A DNA stretch of 64,000 bases from contig JAJEAU010000010.1 of the NCBI GenBank assembly GCA_022824185.1, positions 62,001 through 126,000 on the forward strand, given 5' to 3'. This DNA comes from Dehalococcoidia bacterium (GTDB lineage: Bacteria > Chloroflexota > Dehalococcoidia > Lucifugimonadales > Lucifugimonadaceae). The notes under the pieces were generated by a model that saw only the letters and a program-made list of their open reading frames with translations, was not told the DNA's origin and made no database searches. This document shows positions 39,053-46,602 of this stretch, piece by piece. Positions within the stretch are counted from its first letter, which is position 1, and the number at the start of each line of letters is the position of its first letter. A program made the position numbers and the translations under genes.

Positions 39053-39699
39053 TCGTGGGTGATTCGGCGTTTTCGGGCTTCTAACACGCCCATGAGGACG
39101 TCGAGGTTTTCGATGGTTTCGCGGAGTTTGAGGCTGCCGTCGTCGTAGCGGAGCTCTAGCCAACCTTGGGGAACGGTGTCGGGTCGGGTTGTGGCATTTG
39201 GGTGTTTGGAGGCGACATTGTCACTATTTTGGGATCCGTCTTCGGTTAGAAAAGCGCGGATGCCTGCGAATATCCGCTCAACCATGGCGACTCGGCGGTT
39301 GATGTCGTCTAACTCAGCGCCGGTGATTTCTTGGAGCATCACGGTTAATACGCGTTGATCGATGACACTGTCGCCAAGTCGGTCGTTCAATTCGTTGAAA
39401 AGGGGGACGGAACTGGCCAATTGCGTCAGGACCTGGCGTTCCGGTGCCGAATCAGGGACAGCAACGGCCCTTACGGCGTCGGAGGTGAGTTTGATGATGC
39501 TGCGGCCTGTTGCGAGGTTCCAAAGGCGCAAAGCCCCGATTTTGGCCCCGAAAGCGCCTCCGGTGGGCGACATGTCCAAAACGACGGCTAAACCGTCTCT
39601 ACGGACCTCTCCGCCCAGTTCTTCGTAGATGCGACGGGCTAGATCGACGGATTCCATTAAAGAAACCTCTGGGAATTCAAAATCGCCTAATTTCGCCAT
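39043..39699 (-). CDS. Protein of unknown function, winged-helix-like
   Basis: A 218-residue soluble protein starting at the ATG at 39699 (MAKLGDFEFPEVSL). It is helical, with a possible winged-helix segment near the N-terminus (VDLARRIYEELGGEV, then LAVVLDMSPTGGAFGAKIGALRLWNL). A leucine-rich stretch (LTQLASSVPLFNELNDRLG) and a helical C-terminus that may form a coiled coil follow. No family recognised. Its upstream region holds two pairs of exact direct repeats, which suggests specific transcription control, perhaps by its own product. Confidence 0.65.
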   Translation of the reverse strand: MAKLGDFEFPEVSLMESVDLARRIYEELGGEVRRDGLAVVLDMSPTGGAFGAKIGALRLWNLATGRSIIKLTSDAVRAVAVPDSAPERQVLTQLASSVPLFNELNDRLGDSVIDQRVLTVMLQEITGAELDDINRRVAMVERIFAGIRAFLTEDGSQNSDNVASKHPNATTRPDTVPQGWLELRYDDGSLKLRETIENLDVLMGVLEARKRRITHDHR

Positions 39700-39706
39700 A
39701 TCTTGC

Positions 39707-39808
39707 CGTTTCTGCCGCTTCTTGCCGCGGCTTTCAGCGTAACACGGCAAGTTTGCCCGCTCTAGCCGCGTTTCTGCCGCTCAGACGGCATTTTGATGGC
39801 AAGTTTGC
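39707..39808. repeat. Two pairs of interleaved direct repeats upstream of an unknown gene
   Basis: CGTTTCTGCCGC occurs exactly at 39707-39718 and 39769-39780. GGCAAGTTTGC occurs exactly at 39746-39756 and 39798-39808. Extra CTTGCCG fragments lie among them. They sit immediately upstream of the start at 39699 and could be protein-binding sites. Confidence 0.6.
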
Positions 39809-40356
39809 GTAAAGCCTCGGATTTCTCGTAAATATCCGGCGATTACGGCGGTTCCATGGCCGCGGTGGCGCTCTGAATTCGCGAATCACAAGACCGTCAG
39901 AGCAGGCAGCACTCCCAAAACTGAACGTCGATCCCATATAAGCACCAGTCGCCAAAAACGCGACCTCGAGAGATCATTGGCCGGGTCTCCGATACAGCTC
40001 AACTGATGCAGCCTCGGAAGGATTCGGTCGCCACTCGGTCCACTCAGTTACGCACTAGGCACCGCATATTCCAGACGCAGAATCCCTCTCGCGAACAGGT
40101 CGGCATATGAGGTGCAGGTTCGGCGTGATTTAGATGCCGACAGGGTGTAGATTCTGAAAATTCGCGGCCTGAGAGTCCGTGGTATGGCGCGAGTGTGAAG
40201 TCATGAGTTGAGGTGGTCGTAGGATCAGGAGTAATTTCGGTTGTTGTCTCATCTGACACTTGTTTTGATATGTCAAGTTAGAGCAACTTTTCGTCGATCC
40301 ATCTCAAAGAGAAAATAAACTTAACATGTGCCGAATTTGAACGCAAAAAATAAAGA

Positions 40357-40374
40357 CGGGATCGATTGATCCCG
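40357..40374 (-). terminator. Rho-independent terminator of the SPFH gene
   Basis: A 7-bp perfect stem (CGGGATC / GATCCCG) with a 4-base loop is followed, on the minus strand, by TCTTTATTTTTT. It lies about 30 bases past the stop of the SPFH gene. This is the clearest intrinsic terminator in the window. Confidence 0.85.
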
Positions 40375-40404
40375 CCTTCATGATTCGGTTATTTGTTTTA
40401 CAGC

Positions 40405-41265
40405 TTAGTTTCTTTCCTCTTCACCAGTTGCGATGCCCATCATGTTGCCGATTCCGCCCATCAGCTTGGTCATTTCCATCGGGAGGACGAACTTGGTGGC
40501 GGGACCAGCTGCCATCTCCTTGAGGGCGTCCATGTACTGGAGTGTCATGGTGTTTCCGCCGACACCTTGAGCGGTATCTTGGATGCGCTGGAGGGCTTCG
40601 GAGTAACCGGCAGCTCGTAGGACGGCGGCCTGTTGATCGCCCTCGGCTTTCAGGATCTCAGACTGTTTGGCACCCTCGGCCTTGAGGATCTCGGACTGCT
40701 TCTGCCCTTCCGCGACGGTGATGTCGGCTTCCTTTTGTCCGTCGGCCTCGAGCACCATGGAGCGTCGCATTCGCTCGGCGGACATCTGACGGGTCATTGC
40801 TGCTTGGATGTCGGTGGGTGGTTCGATTTCACGGATTTCGACGTTGGTGACTTTGATGCCCCAACGTCCGGTCTCTTGGTCGAGGCGGGTACGGATGAGT
40901 TCGTTGATGCGCTCTCGTTGTGAAAGGACGTCGTCCAAGCTGATGTCACCAACGACGGCGCGGAGAGTCGTGGTGGCGAGACCGACGACTGCGGAAGTGT
41001 AGTGTTCGACTTCCAAGACGGCTTTGTGTGCCTCGTTGATATCTACCCGCATGTACACGAGGAAGTCGATGTCGATGGGAGCGTTGTCTTTGGTGATGTT
41101 GGTCTGGCGGGGTATCTCGAGGACGGCAGTTCGGGTGTCGACTTTCTGAATCTGATGGAGGATCGGTATCGAGAAGACGATTCCCGGGCCCTTCATGCCT
41201 TCGAATCTGCCAAGGCGAAATCTCGCTACTCGTTCGTAGTCACGGATGAAGTTGATGATTCCCAT
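40405..41265 (-). CDS. SPFH/Band 7 protein (slipin-like)
   Basis: A 286-residue prohibitin/stomatin-family protein that scaffolds membrane domains. The Band 7 domain spans most of it (RTAVLEIPRQTNITKDNAPIDI, VVGLATTTLRAVVGDISLDDVLSQRE, GIKVTNVEIREIEPP). A charged coiled-coil follows with the repeat GQKQSEILKAEGAKQSEILK. A strong AAGGAG precedes the ATG. An NfeD gene follows upstream on the same strand, the classic stomatin/NfeD partnership, in which NfeD-type proteases cut slipins. Confidence 0.93.
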   Translation of the reverse strand: MGIINFIRDYERVARFRLGRFEGMKGPGIVFSIPILHQIQKVDTRTAVLEIPRQTNITKDNAPIDIDFLVYMRVDINEAHKAVLEVEHYTSAVVGLATTTLRAVVGDISLDDVLSQRERINELIRTRLDQETGRWGIKVTNVEIREIEPPTDIQAAMTRQMSAERMRRSMVLEADGQKEADITVAEGQKQSEILKAEGAKQSEILKAEGDQQAAVLRAAGYSEALQRIQDTAQGVGGNTMTLQYMDALKEMAAGPATKFVLPMEMTKLMGGIGNMMGIATGEEERN

Positions 41266-41283
41266 TAGACGCTCCTTGTGATG

Positions 41284-41313
41284 GCCGTTCGCTGGGTTTA
41301 GGTTACGAACGGC
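41284..41313. repeat. Inverted repeat in the leader of the SPFH gene
   Basis: GCCGTTCG and CGAACGGC form an 8-bp inverted repeat with a 14-base spacer, just upstream of the ribosome-binding site. It could be an mRNA hairpin or an operator. Confidence 0.4.
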
Positions 41314-41452
41314 TTGTGTGGCTTGAGGGTGATGTTACTTTGATCGGTTTAACGCGGTTGTTTATGGGTATGGCGTCCGGTTCCTAGACGGATGGACAGG
41401 TCGCAACGGCAGACGCAAGGGTGGGTCACAGACCCGTCACGACCAGGGAGTG

Positions 41453-42913
41453 TTAATCGGAGTCTGTCCCGTATTGTGATACGGGTTCTACTACCAATTG
41501 GATGCCATCGGTGTCAACGATGGTTACGCTCTGCCCTTCTTGGATGTGCGAGCGGGTGCGGGTGTGGGCGGTCCAGTGTTCCCCGGCGGCATAGACTTCG
41601 CCCTCGGGGTTTAGCGATTTGGTGACGAGTACGGAGGTGCCGATAAGGCCGTTGGCTGTTGCGGCTGGCATGTAGGTATCGGGAGTAGATGCTCTGCGGA
41701 TCTCGTATATGACCCAGATGACGAAGGCTAGGAGGACTGCGCCGACGGCGGCGAGGAGCCATCGGCTGACTTGGACCTGGCCTCCTGGAAGGTCAGGAGC
41801 GGTGATCGGCGGGAATGGGAATAGGAAGAGTCCGCCGAGGATCAGTACTATGACTCCGGCGATGCCGAAGAATCCGATGCCTGGTGCGACGAGGATTTCG
41901 GCCGCGAAGAGTGCGAGAGCTACGGCGATGAGGATGACGCCCGCCCATTGGAATGGGAGCTGTCCGACGCCGGCGAATCCCAGCACTAGAAGCACGACGC
42001 CAATGGTGCCGGGGATGAAGGTCCCGAAGTTCCAGAGTTCGACGATGAGGCCGATGCCGCCGAGGGAGATAAACAGGAAGGCGAGGTTTGGGTTGGCGAG
42101 GGCACTGAGTATTCGGTCCCAGATCGTGTATTCGCTTTCGACGATGCGTGAACTGGTGAGGTTTTCGAGGGTTATCTCACCGGCGGCGGTTTCTACGGTG
42201 CGGCCCTCGGCCCAGTGGAGGAGTTCGTCGAGATCGGCGGCGACGACGTCGGCGATTCCGATTTCGACGGCCTCCTCGGCAGAGTAGGCTTTGGCTTCGA
42301 AGACAGTCGCTTCGAGCGCTTCGGAGTTGCGGTTTCGTTTTTCGGCGATGCCACGGATCAGAGCGGCGGCGTCTTCGTTTGCTTTGGTTTGGAGAGTTTC
42401 GCCTAGGTCTTCGCCTTGGCCACCGACGACGGCAGCGGCTCCAATCTCGGTGACAGGTGCCATGGCGAGGATGTTGGCGGCGGCGCCGATGAAGGTGCCT
42501 GCGCTGGCAGCGCGGGCTCCGGATGGGGCGACATATATAGCAGTCGGAGTCGGCGATTCGAGGATGGCGTTGACCATCTTGCGTGTGTTGTCGAGCAGAC
42601 CGCCCGGGGTGTCTAGTTGGATGACGACGAGGGCGTATTGTCCCACGGCCTGGTCAAGGTTGTTGATGAGGTAGCGCTGGGCTACGGGGTCGATGGCTCG
42701 GTCGAGTTGGATTAGGTAGGTGCCGCGGGGGGAGTTTGGTTGGGCTGAGGTGGTTTGCGGGAGATTGATTAAGGTGAGGAGACCTATCAGGAGGAGGGAT
42801 AGGTAGATTGATAGGCGGAGGTGTCGCCACGCGAGACGAGGAAATGGGCGTGTGGTTGATTGGCGTTTTTGGTTGGGAGTTCCGTTGGTGATGGTTTGCC
42901 GTACCCCTCCCAT
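41453..42913 (-). CDS. NfeD-family membrane serine protease
   Basis: A 486-residue long-form NfeD. The N-terminus has a signal/membrane segment (LRLSIYLSLLLIGLLTLINL). A ClpP-like protease domain follows (QLDTPGGLLDNTRKMVNAIL, APSGARAASAGTFIGAA with the Ser in ASAG, then VVGGQGEDL). Next are a four- to five-helix membrane region and a C-terminal OB-fold NfeD domain (IGTSVLVTKSLNPEGEV). The ATG at 42913 has GGGGAGG upstream; a longer frame to 43033 runs through a palindromic repeat and is rejected. It probably acts with the adjoining SPFH protein. Confidence 0.92.
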   Translation of the reverse strand: MGGVRQTITNGTPNQKRQSTTRPFPRLAWRHLRLSIYLSLLLIGLLTLINLPQTTSAQPNSPRGTYLIQLDRAIDPVAQRYLINNLDQAVGQYALVVIQLDTPGGLLDNTRKMVNAILESPTPTAIYVAPSGARAASAGTFIGAAANILAMAPVTEIGAAAVVGGQGEDLGETLQTKANEDAAALIRGIAEKRNRNSEALEATVFEAKAYSAEEAVEIGIADVVAADLDELLHWAEGRTVETAAGEITLENLTSSRIVESEYTIWDRILSALANPNLAFLFISLGGIGLIVELWNFGTFIPGTIGVVLLVLGFAGVGQLPFQWAGVILIAVALALFAAEILVAPGIGFFGIAGVIVLILGGLFLFPFPPITAPDLPGGQVQVSRWLLAAVGAVLLAFVIWVIYEIRRASTPDTYMPAATANGLIGTSVLVTKSLNPEGEVYAAGEHWTAHTRTRSHIQEGQSVTIVDTDGIQLVVEPVSQYGTDSD

Positions 42914-42936
42914 TTGTCCTCCCCGATCACCCTCAC

Positions 42937-42971
42937 GCTTCCCCTCTCCCGCCGAGCGGGAGAGGGGAAGC
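42937..42971. repeat. Perfect 16-bp inverted repeat (dispersed palindrome, copy 1)
   Basis: Arms of 16 bases, GCTTCCCCTCTCCCGC and its exact complement, flank a 3-base loop. It lies just upstream of the NfeD start. A diverged copy with shared flanks (TCACCCTCAC) is at 44051-44091, so this is a small repetitive extragenic palindrome. Confidence 0.8.
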
Positions 42972-43122
42972 TGCATCGCGCCGGTCGTCGATGCGTTTGC
43001 GGTTTTGGGGTGATCTGTTGGCGGGGATTTCATTTATGTTTGGAGGTGTCACGCTTCGGTGGGCATCCCGCGCTCTCGCTTCGCTTGCGCGCTCTCTTTG
43101 TCTTCGCGAAAGGGGCTATTAG

Positions 43123-43938
43123 TTAGTCGCTGCCGCTGGCTCCTACGGTTCCGGCCCAGGCGCCTACGGCCATCATGCCGCCGTCTACGTTGACATACGA
43201 GCCGGTCATGAAGGAGGCTTTGTCGGAGGCTAGGAAGAGCATGACGTTGGCGATGTCTTCGGGTTCGCCGATGCGTCCTAGTGGGTGGGTCTTGGCGGAG
43301 TCGATGAGGCCCTGTTCGATGTCGTCACCGGTGCCTTCGAGGGCTTTCCAGACCATCGGGGTGTTGATCGTGCCCGGGTTGACTGAGAGGACGCGGATGT
43401 TGTCTTTGGCGAAGTCGATGGACATCTGCCGGGTCAAGGAAAGGTCTCCGCCTTTGCTTGCTGCGTATGCGGAGACGAACGGCATGGATGCGAGGCCCTG
43501 AACGCTGGCGACGGAGATGATGACGCCTCCGCCTCGCTCTCGCATGGATGGGACAGCGTATTTGGCCATGAGGAACCGGGAGCGGAGGTTGATGTTGATG
43601 ATGCGGTCCCACTCTTCTTCGGCGAGGTCTACGGCGTCGACGTAGGAGGAAGGGGGCTGGATGCCTACGTTGTTGATGATGATATCGACGCCTCCGTAGG
43701 CGTCGATCGCTGCGTCGACCGTCGAACGGCAACCGCCGACAGTGCCGGCGTCGGCGGAGATGTATTGGGCGGTTGCGCCCTGCCCTTTTAATTCGTCGGC
43801 GAGTGCGTCTCCGGCTTCGTCGTCGATGTCCATGATTGTTACGGACGCGCCGGCGGCCGCGAAGGCTCTTGAGCATCCTCCGCCGATGCCGAGTGCTCCG
43901 CCGGTGACGATTACGGATTTGCCGTCGAACTGGGTCAT
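43123..43938 (-). CDS. Short-chain dehydrogenase/reductase
   Basis: A 271-residue classical SDR: VTGGALGIGGGCS, MDIDDE (acidic, NAD-type), NNVGI, SVASVQG and the YAASK active site, ending VDGGMMAVGAW. GGAGA precedes the ATG. The substrate is unknown. It is distinct from the tandem SDR pair at 28-30 kb. A GC-rich palindromic intergenic repeat lies between its 3' end and NfeD. Confidence 0.92.
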   Translation of the reverse strand: MTQFDGKSVIVTGGALGIGGGCSRAFAAAGASVTIMDIDDEAGDALADELKGQGATAQYISADAGTVGGCRSTVDAAIDAYGGVDIIINNVGIQPPSSYVDAVDLAEEEWDRIININLRSRFLMAKYAVPSMRERGGGVIISVASVQGLASMPFVSAYAASKGGDLSLTRQMSIDFAKDNIRVLSVNPGTINTPMVWKALEGTGDDIEQGLIDSAKTHPLGRIGEPEDIANVMLFLASDKASFMTGSYVNVDGGMMAVGAWAGTVGASGSD

Positions 43939-44050
43939 TGTTTGCTCTCCGAAGTTGGGGGGTGTTTGGGTGCTGTTTGCAAACCAATGATATTGGTGGT
44001 TGCGAATTGGGTCGTGGTTGTTTGCCTTGCACCTCCCTGTGGTCCCCCGG

Positions 44051-44091
44051 TCACCCTCACCCTTGTCCTCTCCCGCTGAGCGGTAGAGGGA
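44051..44091. repeat. Dispersed palindrome, copy 2
   Basis: CCTCTCCCGC, TGA and GCGGTAGAGG form a stem with one mismatch. The flank TCACCCTCAC matches copy 1 at 42928-42971. Confidence 0.65.
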
Positions 44092-44157
44092 GTCTTGTTT
44101 TGATGTTACTTGCGTGCTATTATTGTGATCGATGATGGTTTAGGAGGCGTTGATTTG

Positions 44158-45078
44158 ATGAGGAAGCGGGAATGTCCTGCGGATCGGCTTTTGGAGAGTG
44201 ATCGGGTTGTTGGTAGGTTAGACCCGGTTTGGTTTGTGAAGCGGGTTTTGGGGGTCAAACCGTGGGCGAAACAGGAAGAGATACTGAATGCTATCCGGGA
44301 GCACGATTACGTTGCAGTGCGATCTTGCAACGGGTCTGGGAAGACTTTTGTGGGTGCGCTAGCGTTGATCTGGTGGTTGCTGGTGCATGACGAGGCGGTG
44401 GTGATCACGACCGCGCCTACGGAGCGACAGGTCAAGGAGGTTTTCTGGCGTGAGGTGCGAGCGTTGCGACGGAAAGCGCGGCATATAGTGACGGGCAAGA
44501 TGGGCGTGAACCGATTGGAAATGTCTGACAAGCGTTTCGCGTTTGGTTTTACAACGAACATCGAGGAGTACTACCAAGGGTTTCACAGCGAGAACATCTT
44601 GGCGATTGTGGACGAGGCGTCGTCGGTCCGTGATGAACTCTTCAACGCGATATTCGGGTGTTTGACGTCTTCCAATTCGAAGATGTTGATGTTGGGAAAT
44701 CCGACAAAGGTTCGAGGGACGTTTTACGACGCGTTTCACAAAGACCAAGAAAATTGGAAAGGGATCCACATCTCGGCGTACGATACTCCCGCTTTTGAGA
44801 AGCTGGATGAGGATGCCGTGATGTCGAACTCCGAGGAGTTCTTGAGGGTCTGCGGCGAGGCGTCTGAAATGAATGGCGGACCCGTTGGGATGTCTACACC
44901 GGGTTGGGCGCGCAGGTTGGCGATGTTGCGAGGGGTGGATTCGTCGGCATACCGGATTCGAGTTCTGGGCGAGTTTTTGGATCGTGTCGACGAATCCGAA
45001 GAGGAAGATGGGTATGATCCGAAGGTGCTGAGGGCTTGGTACTACGACGATTTCTTGGACGACGATGACGGTGATTGA
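44158..45078 (+). CDS. Phage terminase large-subunit ATPase fragment
   Basis: A 306-residue protein with the packaging ATPase layout. It has an N-terminal adaptor (DPVWFVKRVLGVKPWAKQEEI), Walker A (RSCNGSGKTFVGALAL), VVITTAPTERQVKEVFW, Walker B (ILAIVDEASSV) and the coupling motif MLMLGNPTKVRGTFY. It ends at an acidic tail (DDFLDDDDGD) without the C-terminal nuclease domain of full-size terminases. AGGAGG lies 10 bases upstream. No portal, capsid or integrase gene is nearby, so it is an isolated prophage remnant or a domesticated ATPase. Confidence 0.85.
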   Translation: MRKRECPADRLLESDRVVGRLDPVWFVKRVLGVKPWAKQEEILNAIREHDYVAVRSCNGSGKTFVGALALIWWLLVHDEAVVITTAPTERQVKEVFWREVRALRRKARHIVTGKMGVNRLEMSDKRFAFGFTTNIEEYYQGFHSENILAIVDEASSVRDELFNAIFGCLTSSNSKMLMLGNPTKVRGTFYDAFHKDQENWKGIHISAYDTPAFEKLDEDAVMSNSEEFLRVCGEASEMNGGPVGMSTPGWARRLAMLRGVDSSAYRIRVLGEFLDRVDESEEEDGYDPKVLRAWYYDDFLDDDDGD

Positions 45079-45209
45079 TGGAGGAATGTCGAGATGGTCG
45101 GGATTTTGCGGTGGATTGCGGTTGGCGGTCTTGGTTGAATGGGCTGGAGTTGCCTCGTAGGTTATGCCCTGGTCGTTGCGCGTATGGGGTTGCATTGGGG
45201 TGTATCATG

Positions 45210-45226
45210 CAATGAATATTTCATTG
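45210..45226. promoter_or_regulatory. Palindrome upstream of the MFS gene, possible operator
   Basis: CAATGAA, TAT, TTCATTG is a perfect 7-bp inverted repeat with a 3-base centre, 38 bases before the MFS start. Size and position fit a dimeric repressor site; no local regulator gene is next to it. Confidence 0.5.
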
Positions 45227-45264
45227 GATCTGGGCTAAAGGCTCGGTTCGGTCGTTAGAGCCGG

Positions 45265-46602
45265 TTGGCCACTCGAACTCGCATATCTCATTCCCGGACC
45301 GAGCGCGTGAAGCCTTGGTCCTCGTTCAAGCACTACGATTTTTCGGTGCTTTGGGCGGCGCAGGTGACGATGATGATGGCGATGAACCTGCGCCTGTTGT
45401 CGACGAGTCAGTGGATCTTCGACGAGACGGGATCGGCGGCGCAACTGGGGATATTGGGTGCGGTGCAGCTTTTGCAGATGCCAGTGGTGATCTACGGCGG
45501 GGCGTTGGCGGATGTGATGAACCGGAAGATTCTGATGGCGATTACGCAGAGCGTGTCGTTCCTGTCGTTGGTGGTGCTGACGCTTCTGGCGTTTTCGGAG
45601 GTTCTGGCGCCGTGGCATATCTGGGCGGTTACGGGTGTGACGGGGATGGTGAACATGCTAGGGAACTCGGCCCGACCGGCGATGTTGCCTCGGGTGGTGC
45701 CGCGTTCGCATCTGACTAATGCTGTGACGATCTCGACGTCGACGATGCAGGTGGCGTCGATCACGGTGCCGTTTGTGTTCGCGCCGCTGTATCTGACCCT
45801 GGGGATCGGCCCTACCCTGCTGGTGACGGCGTGTATCGCTGGGGCGAGCATGGTTGCGCCGCTTTTGATCCGGGCGTCGGGAGCGCCGGAGGAAGGCAGC
45901 GGAGGCGGCGTTAAGTGGAAGACGATCGTTGAAGGGTTCCACTTCGTGCGGACGCATCCGATCTTGCCGGGTCTGTATCTGCTCGACATCGGGGTGACTA
46001 TTGTCAGTTTCTACAGGATGCTGTTCCCGTTCTTCTCGCACGAGCTTTACGGGATGGGGGCGCAAGGAACGGCGATGCTGACGTCTGCGAACGCGTTGGG
46101 AGGCGTATGTGGCAGTATGGTCGTGTTCATCACGGAACGTTGGCGACGCAAAGGGATGATCGTGTTGGTTGCAACGTTGATCTACGTGTTGCTGTTGTTC
46201 GTCTGGGGGTTCAACCGTATTGATTTGGTCGATAACCCGTTCGTGACGTTGGCTTTGGGCGGTTTCTCTTGGACGATCAACTACATCTTTGCGATCGGCT
46301 TGGGGATTGTGGCGCTGCTGGGAGGGACGGATGCTGTCGGGATGACGATGCGTCAGGCTTTGGTGCAGTTAACCGCGCCCGACAATATGTTGGGGCGTGC
46401 TAGCAGCGCGCACTCGTTCTCAGCGATGGGGGCGAACCACCTCGGTCAGATGGAGGTGTCGTTTGTAGGTGGGATTATCGGTGCAGGGAATGTGATGGTA
46501 CTGGGAGGATTTATTTCGTTGGTTGTATTGGTTGCGATCTGGCGGTTGGTGCCTGGGATACGGAATTATCGTTATCGTCCGCGTCGGAGTGGAGTCGATT
46601 AA
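45265..46602 (+). CDS. MFS transporter, EntS/MFS_3-type exporter
   Basis: A 445-residue major facilitator with about 12 predicted helices. Landmarks are the FKHYDFSVLWAAQV first helix, the loop GGALADVMNRKI after helix 2, NMLGNSARPAMLPRVVP, and the central cytoplasmic loop before GFHFVRTHPIL. This subgroup exports small compounds such as siderophores or drugs; the substrate is unknown. The start is taken as TTG at 45265. It runs convergently with the sugar dehydrogenase and overlaps it by four bases. Confidence 0.85.
   Translation: MATRTRISHSRTERVKPWSSFKHYDFSVLWAAQVTMMMAMNLRLLSTSQWIFDETGSAAQLGILGAVQLLQMPVVIYGGALADVMNRKILMAITQSVSFLSLVVLTLLAFSEVLAPWHIWAVTGVTGMVNMLGNSARPAMLPRVVPRSHLTNAVTISTSTMQVASITVPFVFAPLYLTLGIGPTLLVTACIAGASMVAPLLIRASGAPEEGSGGGVKWKTIVEGFHFVRTHPILPGLYLLDIGVTIVSFYRMLFPFFSHELYGMGAQGTAMLTSANALGGVCGSMVVFITERWRRKGMIVLVATLIYVLLLFVWGFNRIDLVDNPFVTLALGGFSWTINYIFAIGLGIVALLGGTDAVGMTMRQALVQLTAPDNMLGRASSAHSFSAMGANHLGQMEVSFVGGIIGAGNVMVLGGFISLVVLVAIWRLVPGIRNYRYRPRRSGVD

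Larger units (their letters stand above)
39700..40404. other. Long intergenic region
   Basis: About 700 bases with no convincing gene. The left end carries direct repeats next to the unknown gene. The middle is featureless, and the right end is AT-rich and holds the terminator of the SPFH gene. I found no close match to a DnaA box here. Confidence 0.6.

Noticed and set aside
45086-45160. Short frame after the terminase gene with GGAGG before its ATG
   Set aside because: It is only 24 residues, with no hydrophobic or conserved pattern, so chance is the likelier explanation.
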